Positions 7,877-15,766 of a DNA stretch of 64,000 nucleotides are shown piece after piece. The translations under genes and the position numbers were made by a program. Under the pieces are notes generated by a model that was given only the letters and a program-made list of their open reading frames with translations, made no database searches and had not been told where the DNA came from. This DNA is from Devosia riboflavina (lineage in GTDB: Bacteria > Pseudomonadota > Alphaproteobacteria > Rhizobiales > Devosiaceae), in contig NZ_JQGC01000003.1 of NCBI RefSeq assembly GCF_000743575.1, forward strand, positions 310,001 to 374,000. The letters run 5' to 3'. The stretch's first letter is position 1, and the number at the start of each line of letters is the position of its first letter.

Positions 7877-9091
7877 ATGGCCAAGCTTTCTCCTATGACC
7901 GAAGGCGACATTCAAGCCGCCAACGCCACCCGCGCCGAAACCCGGCCCAGCATTGTTCCCCCCGTCCCGGCCGAAGCAGAGCCGGTTGCACCAGCCGAGA
8001 TCGTCGAAGCACCGGCAAAACCTTCGCGCAGCCGCAAGAAGGCCCGCATGGTTGGTTTGGGGCTTTTCGTGATCCTGGGCGGTGCCGTGGCCTGGTACCC
8101 GCTTTCGGACCATAACGCCCCGTTTGCGTCGGGCGGTTCCGTCATGGGCAATGTGACCCAGATTGGTCCGCGCGTGGCCGGGCCCGTCGCCGAAGTGCTG
8201 GTTTCGGACAATTCGAGCGTCAAGGCGGGCGATCCGCTGTTCCGCATCGACGAAACGACGTTCAAGATGGACGTCGCCCAGGCCGAGGCACAGCTCGACC
8301 TGACCTCCACCAATATTTCCTCGGCCAGCGCCGCCATTCCGGCAACCCAGGCCAAGCTCAGCCAGGCGGAAGTGGCACTGGTCACGGCCAAGGACGCCGT
8401 CGAACGCACGCGGCAGATGTATGATCGTGGCCTCGTCACGGATGCGCAGAAGACGCAGGCCGAGGGCAATTTCCAGACGGCCGAACTCAATGTCGCTGCG
8501 GCACGGGCGGAGCTTGAGCGGGTCACGACCTCGGCCGGCGCGCTCGACGACACAAATCCCAATTTCCGCGCCGCGCAGGCGGGTCTGGAAAAGGCGCGCT
8601 TTGCGCTTGAAAGCACCACCGTGGTCGCGCCGACCGATGGGCATGTTTCCAACCTGCTGCTGACCCAGGGCCAGTTTGTCGCTGCCGGTTCGCCGGTGAT
8701 GACCTTCATTTCGGGCGATCGCAGCAGCGTCATCGTCGATTTCCGCGAGAACCAATTGGTCAATGTGCAGCCGGGCGACAAGGCCGTGGTGGTTTTTGAA
8801 GCGGCGCCCGGACGGCAGTTCGAGGCGACGGTCGATTCCATCGCCTGGGGCATTTCGAGCGGCCGTACCTCCAATGGCGGCCTCGCCCAGTCTTCCACGG
8901 ATACGCGCTGGTTCCCGCCGGCCCGCAAGATTCCCGTGCGCGTGAGCATCGACGATCCCGCCGCGCTGCCGGCCAATGTGCGTATCGGCTCGGAAGCCGC
9001 GGCACTGATCTTGCCTGACGAAGGCGGCGTGGTGCCGGCCATTGCGCGAACCATGCTGGGCTTTTCCAGCGTGATGTCGGGCTTCAACTAA
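7877..9091 (+). CDS. HlyD/EmrA-family membrane fusion protein (periplasmic adaptor)
   Basis: A 404-residue adaptor that links an inner-membrane pump to the outer membrane. After a cytoplasmic Pro/Ala-rich N-terminus comes one transmembrane segment (about residues 58-74, MVGLGLFVILGGAVAWY). A biotinyl-lipoyl half-domain follows (residues 95-130, GPRVAGPVAEVLVSDNSSVKAGDPLF), then a coiled-coil hairpin (about 135-235) and a beta-barrel region ending near FENQLVNVQPGDKAVV. The ATG at 7877 is used because upstream codons would run through the operator region. The FUSC gene starts 1 bp after its stop, so the two work as a unit. Confidence 0.9.
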   Translation: MAKLSPMTEGDIQAANATRAETRPSIVPPVPAEAEPVAPAEIVEAPAKPSRSRKKARMVGLGLFVILGGAVAWYPLSDHNAPFASGGSVMGNVTQIGPRVAGPVAEVLVSDNSSVKAGDPLFRIDETTFKMDVAQAEAQLDLTSTNISSASAAIPATQAKLSQAEVALVTAKDAVERTRQMYDRGLVTDAQKTQAEGNFQTAELNVAAARAELERVTTSAGALDDTNPNFRAAQAGLEKARFALESTTVVAPTDGHVSNLLLTQGQFVAAGSPVMTFISGDRSSVIVDFRENQLVNVQPGDKAVVVFEAAPGRQFEATVDSIAWGISSGRTSNGGLAQSSTDTRWFPPARKIPVRVSIDDPAALPANVRIGSEAAALILPDEGGVVPAIARTMLGFSSVMSGFN

Positions 9092-9092
9092 A

Positions 9093-10133
9093 ATGGAAAC
9101 GCTGCCGCGCGTCGACGCGAACGAGGATCCCTACCTCGCCCTCCGCACCATGCTGGGTGTTGCCCTCCTGTTCGCGCTGGCCGAGCCCCTGGGCATGACC
9201 CAGCCCATGCTGCCCATTGCCATCGGCATGAGCCTTCTTTCCGGCCAGCGCGGCGCCCTGACGCCGCGCACCTTTGCTGGGCCGATCATGCTGCCGATCA
9301 TTGCAGTGATCTTCTCGTGGCTTGCGGCAGTGACGGTCAACGAGCCCATGCTCTTCATCATCATGAATGTGGTGTTGGCAGCCGGCGGCATTGCGCTCAT
9401 GCTGTTTCGCGGCTCGCGCGCCGGCATGATGCTGACCGTGTTTCCAGCGATGATGTCGATTTCGGCGCTCTACAACGAATATGCGCTGGTCGCCATTCGC
9501 GACAGCATGGTTTCGGGCGGGCTGATGGTGGGCGTTGCCGCCGTCGTCACCAACCTGCTGTTTCCGCCGAAAACCAAGCGGGTGCATGTGGAGCAGCCCA
9601 AGCCGCATGTGTCGCGCAATCCGGCCGTGGAACTGGGCATTCGAGTGGCCGTCTATCTCGCCGTGCTGATCGCCACCTATGCGACCAACAATATCAGCCT
9701 GCTTATCGCGCCGATCATGATGGTCTTCATCTGCGCGGAGCCCGACCATGGCGGGCGCATCGAGCAGGTGGTGGATCGCGGCGGCGGCACCATCATCGGC
9801 GCGATCGTCGGGATTTTGGCGCTCTTCGTCTACAATCTCGTGCCGCAGTTCATCGTTTTGCTGCTGCTTCTGGCCGTGATCACCTATGTGCTGATCGACC
9901 GGATGACGACGGGACCGGCGCGGCCGCAATACTACCAGTATGTGTGCTCGGTGGCGCTCGTGGTGGTGCTGTCCTCTATCTACGGCACCAATTCGGCTTT
10001 TGAAGTCGTGGTGCAGCGCGTGTCGATCACCGTGGGCATCATGCTGGCCGGCATTGTTCTCCTGTCACTGCTCGAAACCATGTTCGTGCAACGCGACGAT
10101 AGTCCCGAGGAACTGGCGCCCGCCGCTTCCTGA
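9093..10133 (+). CDS. FUSC/DUF2955-family inner-membrane transporter
   Basis: A 346-residue polytopic protein with two blocks of hydrophobic helices (about residues 15-160 and 190-330) separated by a short basic cytoplasmic linker (PPKTKRVHVEQPKPHV). This fits the aromatic-acid exporter/fusaric-acid-resistance superfamily. With the HlyD-type adaptor directly upstream it resembles AaeA/AaeB-like pairs, which export aromatic acids; the substrate here is unknown. It ends at a strong hairpin terminator. The divergent MarR gene is the likely regulator. Confidence 0.85.
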   Translation: METLPRVDANEDPYLALRTMLGVALLFALAEPLGMTQPMLPIAIGMSLLSGQRGALTPRTFAGPIMLPIIAVIFSWLAAVTVNEPMLFIIMNVVLAAGGIALMLFRGSRAGMMLTVFPAMMSISALYNEYALVAIRDSMVSGGLMVGVAAVVTNLLFPPKTKRVHVEQPKPHVSRNPAVELGIRVAVYLAVLIATYATNNISLLIAPIMMVFICAEPDHGGRIEQVVDRGGGTIIGAIVGILALFVYNLVPQFIVLLLLLAVITYVLIDRMTTGPARPQYYQYVCSVALVVVLSSIYGTNSAFEVVVQRVSITVGIMLAGIVLLSLLETMFVQRDDSPEELAPAAS

Positions 10134-10145
10134 GCCTTCCAATCG

Positions 10146-10181
10146 CCCGCCGCCCGGTGCTACATCGGGCGGCGGGTGTTT
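10146..10181 (+). terminator. Terminator after the efflux operon
   Basis: Perfect 11-bp stem CCCGCCGCCCG / CGGGCGGCGGG with a 9-base loop, followed by TGTTT. It lies 12 bp after the FUSC stop codon. Confidence 0.75.
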
Positions 10182-10202
10182 GCGCTTATGGAGGGGCGGG
10201 AC

Positions 10203-10742
10203 ATGGCTTTGGACGTCGCTTTCCTGCGCGGCATCAATCTGGGCAAACGCCAGATGAAAATGGCGGAGCTGAAGACGTGCCTCGAAGAGGCGGGCTTTGC
10301 CGATGTGAAGACCGTGCTCGCCAGCGGCAATGTGCGGTTTCTGAGCAAAGCCGGGCCGGCCGAGAGCAAGGCGCTCCTCGAAAAAACCATCGAGCAAAAG
10401 TTTGGCTTCAAGGTCGGCGTCGTGCTGCGTCAAGAGGACGAGATCAAGGAAATGCTCGCCGAGCACCCTTTTGATCGAATCGACCCGGCAGCCGATGTGA
10501 CGCGGCATGTGCTGATGTTCGATGAGCCCCTGCCCAAGGGCGTGGTGATCGAGGACAGGCCGGGCCATACCGAGATCGTCCGCATCGACCCCAAGGAAAT
10601 CTACATTGCCGGCTATCGCCAGCCCAATGGGCGCTATACGGAAGGCGTGGAGGAGGTGCTGAAACCGCTTTACGCCAAGCTGGGCAAAGGCGTGCTCGAC
10701 ACCATGCGCAACTGGAACACCATAGAAAAGGTCCTCAAGTGA
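10203..10742 (+). CDS. DUF1697 domain protein
   Basis: A 179-residue cytosolic protein of the DUF1697 family, recognised by its start (ALDVAFLRGINLGKRQMKMAELK), VLASGNVRF and the C-terminal LYAKLGKGVLDTMRNWNTIEKV. The ATG at 10203 is selected because it follows GGAGGGGCGGGAC and matches the family N-terminus; an in-frame ATG at 10176 would overlap the terminator region. The stop codon overlaps the GTG start of the ribokinase gene (GTGA), so the two are translationally coupled. The biochemical function of the family is unknown. Confidence 0.88.
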   Translation: MALDVAFLRGINLGKRQMKMAELKTCLEEAGFADVKTVLASGNVRFLSKAGPAESKALLEKTIEQKFGFKVGVVLRQEDEIKEMLAEHPFDRIDPAADVTRHVLMFDEPLPKGVVIEDRPGHTEIVRIDPKEIYIAGYRQPNGRYTEGVEEVLKPLYAKLGKGVLDTMRNWNTIEKVLK

Positions 10743-11629
10743 TCGTTGTTTTCGGCTCTACCAATCTCGATCAGGTCGGCACTGTTTCGCGTCTGCCCGA
10801 ACCGGGTGAAACCGTTGCGGGCGGCACCTTTTCCATGGCGCCGGGCGGCAAGGGCGCCAACCAGGCACTGGCCGCGCGCCGCGCCGGAGCCGATGTGCGG
10901 CACCTGTCGGCCGTGGGCGACGATGCTTTTGCGGATATGGCGCTAAAACTGCTGCAGGACGGCGGTGTGGACCTCAGCCAAATGCGCAAGGCGCATGCCG
11001 CCACCGGCATTGCCATGATCTTTGTCGATGCGGAGGGCGAAAACGTCATCGCCATTCTGCCGGGCGCCAATGGCACGATGAGCCCGGAAGATGCCGACCG
11101 GACGCTTGGCAATCTGACGGCCAAGGACACGATCCTGCTGCAGCAGGAAATTCCGCAGGCCGCGACGCGGCGGGCGCTGGACATTGCCCGAGCCAAGGGC
11201 GCGCGCAGCGTGCTCAATACTGCGCCTTTTTTGGCCGACACGCCGGACCTGGCGCCGCTGGCTGATATCGTTGTGGCCAATGAGACCGAATTTGCGCTGC
11301 TCTCGGGCCGCGGGATCGAGGAACTCGATGCGGCCATGGATGAGTGGGTTGCAAAGACCGGGCGCACGATTGTGGTCACCCTTGGCCCCGATGGTGCGCG
11401 GGCGGCTTCGCCGGACGGCAAGTTTGCGGTCCCGGCTTACAAGGTGACGCCGGTGGATACGGTGGGTGCGGGCGATACGTTCTGCGGCTATCTCGCGGCG
11501 AGCTTGGATGCCGGGATGACGCTGGAGCAGGCCATGCGCCGCGCGGCTGTGGCGGGGAGCCTTGCGTGTCTCAATCCGGGGGCGCAGCCGGCTATTCCGG
11601 TGGCTCGGGATGTGGACGCGCTGGTCTGA
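10739..11629 (+). CDS. rbsK: Ribokinase (PfkB family)
   Basis: A 296-residue PfkB-family kinase, phosphorylating D-ribose or a related pentose with ATP in the cytosol. Both signatures are present: the glycine motif PGGKGANQALAARRAG (residues 35-50) and DTVGAGDTFCGYL with the catalytic base Asp246. NETEF in the middle is the usual magnesium/phosphate motif. The start is a GTG overlapping the DUF1697 stop by 4 bp. No ribose transporter lies nearby, so the exact sugar is inferred from family resemblance. Confidence 0.87.
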   Translation: MIVVFGSTNLDQVGTVSRLPEPGETVAGGTFSMAPGGKGANQALAARRAGADVRHLSAVGDDAFADMALKLLQDGGVDLSQMRKAHAATGIAMIFVDAEGENVIAILPGANGTMSPEDADRTLGNLTAKDTILLQQEIPQAATRRALDIARAKGARSVLNTAPFLADTPDLAPLADIVVANETEFALLSGRGIEELDAAMDEWVAKTGRTIVVTLGPDGARAASPDGKFAVPAYKVTPVDTVGAGDTFCGYLAASLDAGMTLEQAMRRAAVAGSLACLNPGAQPAIPVARDVDALV

Positions 11630-11636
11630 GAGCCAG

Positions 11637-11800
11637 CCCATCCCTCGCCCCTTGCGGGAGAGGGACAGATTTTCTGCGTTCAGCAGAAAATCAGGGTGAG
11701 GGGTATCTCTCCTCCGCAGAGGAGCGTGTGAGGGCTTCGCAAAAATACCCCTCATCCGCCCCTTCGGGGCACCTTCTCCCGCAAGGGGAGAAGGGAAGGG
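11637..11800. repeat. Mosaic of nested palindromes between rbsK and truB
   Basis: The gap between two convergent genes is filled by hairpins. They include CCCTCGCCCC-TTGC-GGGAGAGGG (11642-11664), ATTTTCTGC-GTTCA-GCAGAAAAT (11669-11691), CTCCTC-CGCA-GAGGAG (about 11709) and CCTTCTCCC-GCAA-GGGGAGAAGG (about 11773-11795). GTGAGGGGTAT and ATACCCCTCAT form an outer inverted pair. I see no coding potential. Similar elements occur at 33.1, 40.1 and 51.9 kb. Confidence 0.75.
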
Positions 11801-11821
11801 GGCGCCGGTGTTTGTCGGCGC

Positions 11822-12730
11822 TTAGTGAAAAACCCGCCGCGGCTTGAACTGGCCGTATTCGACCGAGCCGGTGGCGAGCACCTTGCCCTTGAAGCTGACC
11901 CAGCATTCGTCGAGGTTTGCGGGCGCCGCAGCGCCAGTCAGCAGCACCGGGTTGCCATTGCCCACGGCGCTTGCCTGACCGGCGTCGAGGCGGATTTCGG
12001 GCAGGTCGACGAGACCGGCCGAGGTCGGAGCCAGAAGAGCGTCGCGCGCTTCGCCGGCTTCGGCGGCTTCCAGCTGTTCGAGGGTCACCGCATCTTCATC
12101 GGAGAAGGGGCCAACCGCAGCGCGGTGCAGGCTGCCGACGTGGCCCCGGGTGCCGAGCACTTCAGCAATGTCACGGGCGAGCGAGCGCACATAGGTGCCC
12201 TTGCCGCAGGTGACTTCCAGCACACTGTGCTCAGCGCCGTGTTCGAGCACGGTGAGCGCGTCGACCTCGATGGGGCGCGGCTCCAGTTCCACGGTTTCGC
12301 CGGCGCGGGCGAGATCATAGGCGCGTTCGCCATCGATCTTGAGCGCCGAAAAAATCGGCGGGCGCTGCATGATGAGGCCGGTAAATTGCGGCAAGACGGC
12401 ATCGAGCGCGGCGCGGTCGGGGCGCACATCCGAAGTTGCGACCACTTCGCCTTCGCGGTCATCGGTCGTCGTGGCACTGCCCCAGACGATCGAGAAGCGA
12501 TAGACCTTTGTGCCGTCCTGCACCTGCGGCACGGCCTTGGTGGCTTCGCCCAAAGCAATCGGCAGGATGCCGGTCGCGAGCGGGTCGAGCGTGCCGGCAT
12601 GGCCGGCCTTGGCGGCGGAAAAGAGCCAGCGCACCTTGCCCACCGCTTGCGTGGAGGTGAAGTCATAAGGCTTGTTGAGCACAACCCAGCCGGAGATGGG
12701 GCGCTTTTTCGATTTCTTCTGCTCGGTCAC
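11822..12730 (-). CDS. truB: tRNA pseudouridine(55) synthase
   Basis: A 302-residue TruB that isomerises U55 in the T-loop of tRNAs. The catalytic Asp49 sits in AKAGHAGTLDPLATG, and the N-terminal GWVVLNKPYDFTSTQAV and the central GKGTYVRSLARDIAEVLG are family signatures. A Lys-rich N-terminal extension (EQKKSKKRP) precedes the domain. It starts 2 bp after the rbfA stop, the conserved rbfA-truB order of the ribosome-maturation operon. infB is expected upstream, but the gene there is a secreted protein instead. Confidence 0.96.
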   Translation of the reverse strand: MTEQKKSKKRPISGWVVLNKPYDFTSTQAVGKVRWLFSAAKAGHAGTLDPLATGILPIALGEATKAVPQVQDGTKVYRFSIVWGSATTTDDREGEVVATSDVRPDRAALDAVLPQFTGLIMQRPPIFSALKIDGERAYDLARAGETVELEPRPIEVDALTVLEHGAEHSVLEVTCGKGTYVRSLARDIAEVLGTRGHVGSLHRAAVGPFSDEDAVTLEQLEAAEAGEARDALLAPTSAGLVDLPEIRLDAGQASAVGNGNPVLLTGAAAPANLDECWVSFKGKVLATGSVEYGQFKPRRVFH

Positions 12731-12732
12731 GG

Positions 12733-13140
12733 CTATTCTTCGTCGCCGCCGTCGTCTTCGAGGTCGCGCTTGACGCGATCGGAGCGCAGCAATTCGTCGA
12801 TCCTTCCGGCTTCCTCAAACGTGTCGTCGACGAAGAAGCGGATGTCCGGGGCGTATTTCATGTTGATCTTGGGCGCGACGCGGCCACGGATGAATTTTGA
12901 GTGCCGGTTGAGCGCGGCGACGATCTCTTCGGCATGCACGCCACCGAGCGGCATCACATAGGCATTGGCCAGTTTCAGGTCGGGCGTCATGCGCACTTCG
13001 GGCACGGTGACGACCGAACCGACCAGCGCTTCGTCCTCGATGTCACCGCGCGCAAAAATATCCGCCAGCGCGTGGCGCACCAATTCGCCAACGCGCAGCA
13101 TGCGCTGGCTCGGACCCAGGGGCTTGTTGTCTTTTTTCAT
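12733..13140 (-). CDS. rbfA: Ribosome-binding factor A
   Basis: A 135-residue RbfA, a single KH-domain factor that binds free 30S subunits during late 16S rRNA maturation. Family marks are [62 protein letters not shown] and an acidic C-terminal tail. The ATG at 13140 is taken as the start; a TTG two codons upstream is possible. Upstream on the same strand there is no infB, so the locus differs from the common nusA-infB-rbfA-truB arrangement. Confidence 0.94.
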   Translation of the reverse strand: MKKDNKPLGPSQRMLRVGELVRHALADIFARGDIEDEALVGSVVTVPEVRMTPDLKLANAYVMPLGGVHAEEIVAALNRHSKFIRGRVAPKINMKYAPDIRFFVDDTFEEAGRIDELLRSDRVKRDLEDDGGDEE

Positions 13141-13173
13141 GGGCAAGCGGCTTAGGCCCTTGGGGCCTTTTCG

Positions 13174-13836
13174 TCAATCCGCCTTGCTGAGCGCGACTTC
13201 CGCCTTGAGCTCTTTGGCGCGGGCCTCGACGACACCGGTCGCGACCGGCCAGGACTGGGGATCGCCGGGGCTAAAGCTCTTGCCGCGCCATTCCTGGTAG
13301 ATGATGGCGACGCCCGTATCGGAGCGCTGGAAGCTTGCAACCATGACTTCGCCGAGCCCGGCAAAAGCCGGATAGCGATCGGCATAGGCACCGCAGACGA
13401 AGCCGAGCGGGGCTAGGTCATTGTCGCCATTGTCCTGGCCGAGTTGGAAGAAGCCGGTCACTTCCGGCTTGCAACTATTGGCGTGCAGCACCATGAGGGC
13501 GGCGCGATAATCGGCAAGGGTGCGTTCGTTTTCGTCGCGGCTGATGCGGGCGCCATAAAGCGTGGTCCAGAGCGCTTCGCTCTCGCCCTTGGGGTAGATT
13601 TCAAGGAGGGCCTGTCCATCTTCGGCGCGATAGGTGGTTTCCACCCGGCCGAGCGCAGCATCGTCGCCCGTCAGCCAATCGGGGCGCGGCAGCAGCAATT
13701 GGTGGTCCAGCGCATCGAGAACCAGCTTGCCGCTTTCCTCGACGAGGGGCGGGGTGCTGCGGATCTGTGCCGCAGCCGGCATTGTGGCGGCGCCCAAGGC
13801 GACAAGAACGAGGAACGCGGTTCTCAATGGCGTCAC
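13174..13836 (-). CDS. Secreted protein of unknown function
   Basis: A 220-residue protein with a Sec signal peptide (residues 1-24, TPLRTAFLVLVALGAATMPA then AAQ). The start is a GTG at 13836 preceded by AAGGAG at ideal spacing; the longer frame up to 13989 lacks a ribosome site and would put the signal peptide in the interior. The mature part is mixed alpha/beta with two cysteines (in NSCKPEVTGFF and FVCGAYADRYP) that may form a disulfide. I do not recognise the family. It lies immediately upstream of rbfA on the same strand, 33 bp away. Confidence 0.72.
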   Translation of the reverse strand: MTPLRTAFLVLVALGAATMPAAAQIRSTPPLVEESGKLVLDALDHQLLLPRPDWLTGDDAALGRVETTYRAEDGQALLEIYPKGESEALWTTLYGARISRDENERTLADYRAALMVLHANSCKPEVTGFFQLGQDNGDNDLAPLGFVCGAYADRYPAFAGLGEVMVASFQRSDTGVAIIYQEWRGKSFSPGDPQSWPVATGVVEARAKELKAEVALSKAD

Positions 13837-14010
13837 GGGGCACTCCTTAGCCCAAAGACAGGTGTAGTCCGGCCCAAGCCCCCAAAGACCGACTGCTGAG
13901 GGCACGATTAAGAAGGAAGCCTCTTTCGCGCAAGATGAACGAGTGATGCGCGTGATGATGGCGGGGTGGTTGAAGGAAAGCTGCAACACATGGGGCAGCG
14001 CATGCTTGTT

Positions 14011-15030
14011 CTATCCGCGTGCGCTTTTCGGCAAAGGCTTTTCAGGAAGGATCCGATGCGGCGGCTGGTGGCCGTCCATGAAGGTGCGGATATTGACGAT
14101 GACCGTCTCGCCCATCTCGATGCGGGCTTCGAGCGTGGCCGAGGCCATATGGCCGGTAAGGACCACCTGATTGGTTTCGGCGAGGGCCAGGAGGCGCGGA
14201 TTGATACCCCGGCGATTGTCGAAGACGTCGAGGGCGGCGCCGGCAAGGCGGCCGGATTCGATGCGCTCGATCAGCGCCACTTCGTCGACGAGTTCGGGCC
14301 GGCTGACATTCAGCACATAGGCGCCCGGCTTCATCCGGTCGAGCCGCTCGGCCGAGAGGATGTTGGTGGTGTCGCGGGTCAGCGGGGTGTGGAGCGAGAC
14401 GATATCCACCGCTTCGAGCATGGGTTCGAGTTCGGGCCAATAGGTGGCGCCAAGCGGCTCCTCGACGCCGGGCGGGCGGCGGTTGCGCGAGAAATAATGA
14501 ATATTGAGGCCGAAGGCGCGGGCGCGTTGCGCCACCGCGGTACCGATGCGGCCCATGCCGACGATACCAAGCGCTTTGCCGCGGAGGCGACTGCCCAGCA
14601 TGGAGGTGGGCGACCAGCCGGCCCAGCTCCGGTCGCGCAGCAGGACCTGCGTGCCTTCGACGAGGCGGCGCGGCAGGGCCAGCATCAGCGCCATGGCCAT
14701 GTCGGCCGTGTCCTCGGTGAGGACGCTCGGCGTATTGGTGACGGTCAGGCCCGCGGCCCAGGCGGCCTCAAGGTCGATATTGTCGACGCCATTGCCGAAC
14801 TGGGCAATCAACCGCACACTTTGCGGCAGGCGAGCGATGAGATCGGCGTCGATCCGGTCGGTGATGGTGGAAACCAGGACATCCTTGCCCTCGACGCCGG
14901 CCAGGATGTCGTCGGCGGTCAGGGTCTGGTCGGTTTCGTTGACATCGGTCTCAAAAAGCGTCGCCATGCGCGCTTCGATGGTCTCGGGCAGGCGACGAGT
15001 CACCAGAATTTTCGGTTTGCTCGATGTCAT
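14011..15030 (-). CDS. D-isomer 2-hydroxyacid dehydrogenase family protein with altered active site
   Basis: A 339-residue protein similar throughout to glyoxylate/hydroxypyruvate-type 2-hydroxyacid dehydrogenases. It has the Rossmann motif GIVGMGRIG (158-163 as GxGxxG), QFGNGVDNIDLEAA and an intact-looking His294 in LTGHMASATLEAR. The usual catalytic segments are changed. The Arg-Gly of the NxxRGxxVDE motif reads Arg244-Pro. The acidic catalytic segment, normally of the form VFExEP, reads VFDNRRG (269-275), so the Glu that activates the His appears replaced by Arg273. The alignment needs no indel, so this does not look like a frameshift. Activity is doubtful; a divergent enzyme or a regulatory paralogue is possible. 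Confidence 0.85.
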   Translation of the reverse strand: MTSSKPKILVTRRLPETIEARMATLFETDVNETDQTLTADDILAGVEGKDVLVSTITDRIDADLIARLPQSVRLIAQFGNGVDNIDLEAAWAAGLTVTNTPSVLTEDTADMAMALMLALPRRLVEGTQVLLRDRSWAGWSPTSMLGSRLRGKALGIVGMGRIGTAVAQRARAFGLNIHYFSRNRRPPGVEEPLGATYWPELEPMLEAVDIVSLHTPLTRDTTNILSAERLDRMKPGAYVLNVSRPELVDEVALIERIESGRLAGAALDVFDNRRGINPRLLALAETNQVVLTGHMASATLEARIEMGETVIVNIRTFMDGHQPPHRILPEKPLPKSARG

Positions 15031-15136
15031 GCTTGCCTTGCGACCTGATCACAAAGGGACGGCGTGCAACCATCCTTTAAGGACCGTTAAGGATCATGCC
15101 GTAGTGATAGGGCAATTCCAATCCGTCTGCAAAGTC

Positions 15137-15709
15137 ATGTTCATTTCGCACGCCGGTTCGGGCCGTGCCCGTATGCTTTTTCCGCGTATTTTCGCCGTTT
15201 TGCCGCTGGTGTTCGCGAGCCTCTTCGTCTGCACGCCGGTGGCATTGGCCCAGGCCGAATCGGTTTCCGGGCTGAAATTGCCTCGCTTCGTCACGACGCG
15301 CTCCAACCCCATCAATGTGCGCGTCGGCCCCGGCACCAAGTATGACATCGCCTGGAACTATACGGTTTCGGGCGTGCCGGTCGAAATCGTCCAGGAATTC
15401 GACACCTGGCGCAAGATTCGCGACATAGACGGCGAAGAGGGCTGGGTGCACCAGAGCCTGCTCGTCGGCACGCGCGCCGGCTATGTGACCCCGGTCGCCG
15501 CCAATGGTGAAGTCGACATGCATGCCTCGCGCTCGATCGAATCGGGCGTTCGCGCGCGGCTGGCGCCAGGCGTACGCGTCAATATTTCGGAATGCGATGG
15601 CGATTGGTGCACGGTGACCGCCGGGCAGCCGGGCGAACGCGCCAATTTTTCGGGCTATGTGCGCCAGGAAGAAATCTGGGGCGTTTATCCCGACGAAGTC
15701 TTCGACTGA
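15137..15709 (+). CDS. Secreted SH3-domain protein
   Basis: A protein of up to 190 residues with a signal peptide (PRIFAVLPLVFASLFVCTPV, ending ALAQ) and bacterial SH3-type repeats. The first is residues ~55-115 (NVRVGPGTKYDIAWNY, WVHQSLLVG) and the second ~125-180 (GVRARLAPGVRVNISECDGDWCTV). Such domains usually bind peptidoglycan or other envelope polymers. Starts at 15137 or 15173 are both possible; neither has a strong ribosome site. The frame is open much further upstream, but only as a shadow of the dehydrogenase gene. It is divergent from that gene and stands alone. Confidence 0.82.
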   Translation: MFISHAGSGRARMLFPRIFAVLPLVFASLFVCTPVALAQAESVSGLKLPRFVTTRSNPINVRVGPGTKYDIAWNYTVSGVPVEIVQEFDTWRKIRDIDGEEGWVHQSLLVGTRAGYVTPVAANGEVDMHASRSIESGVRARLAPGVRVNISECDGDWCTVTAGQPGERANFSGYVRQEEIWGVYPDEVFD

Positions 15710-15720
15710 CTTTGTTTGTC

Positions 15721-15765
15721 GCGTTTTCGAACCGGAAAAGTGGCAGCCACTTTTCCTGAAAACGC
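15721..15765. repeat. Dispersed palindromic element of rhizobial type
   Basis: GCGTTTTC-(GAACC)-GGAAAAGTGG, a 3-base loop, then CCACTTTTCC-T-GAAAACGC. This is an 18-bp imperfect stem between two convergent genes. Nearly identical sequences are, from memory, very frequent in Mesorhizobium and relatives. It could also stop transcription from both sides. Confidence 0.75.
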
Positions 15766-15766
15766 T

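Noticed and set aside
13155-13172. Hairpin AGGCCC-TT-GGGGCCT as a terminator of the secreted-protein gene
   Set aside because: Its T-run is on the plus strand, the wrong direction for the minus-strand gene, and it sits right before rbfA.
14504-15136. Long upstream extension of the SH3 protein frame
   Set aside because: It lies antisense to the dehydrogenase gene and would bury the signal peptide.
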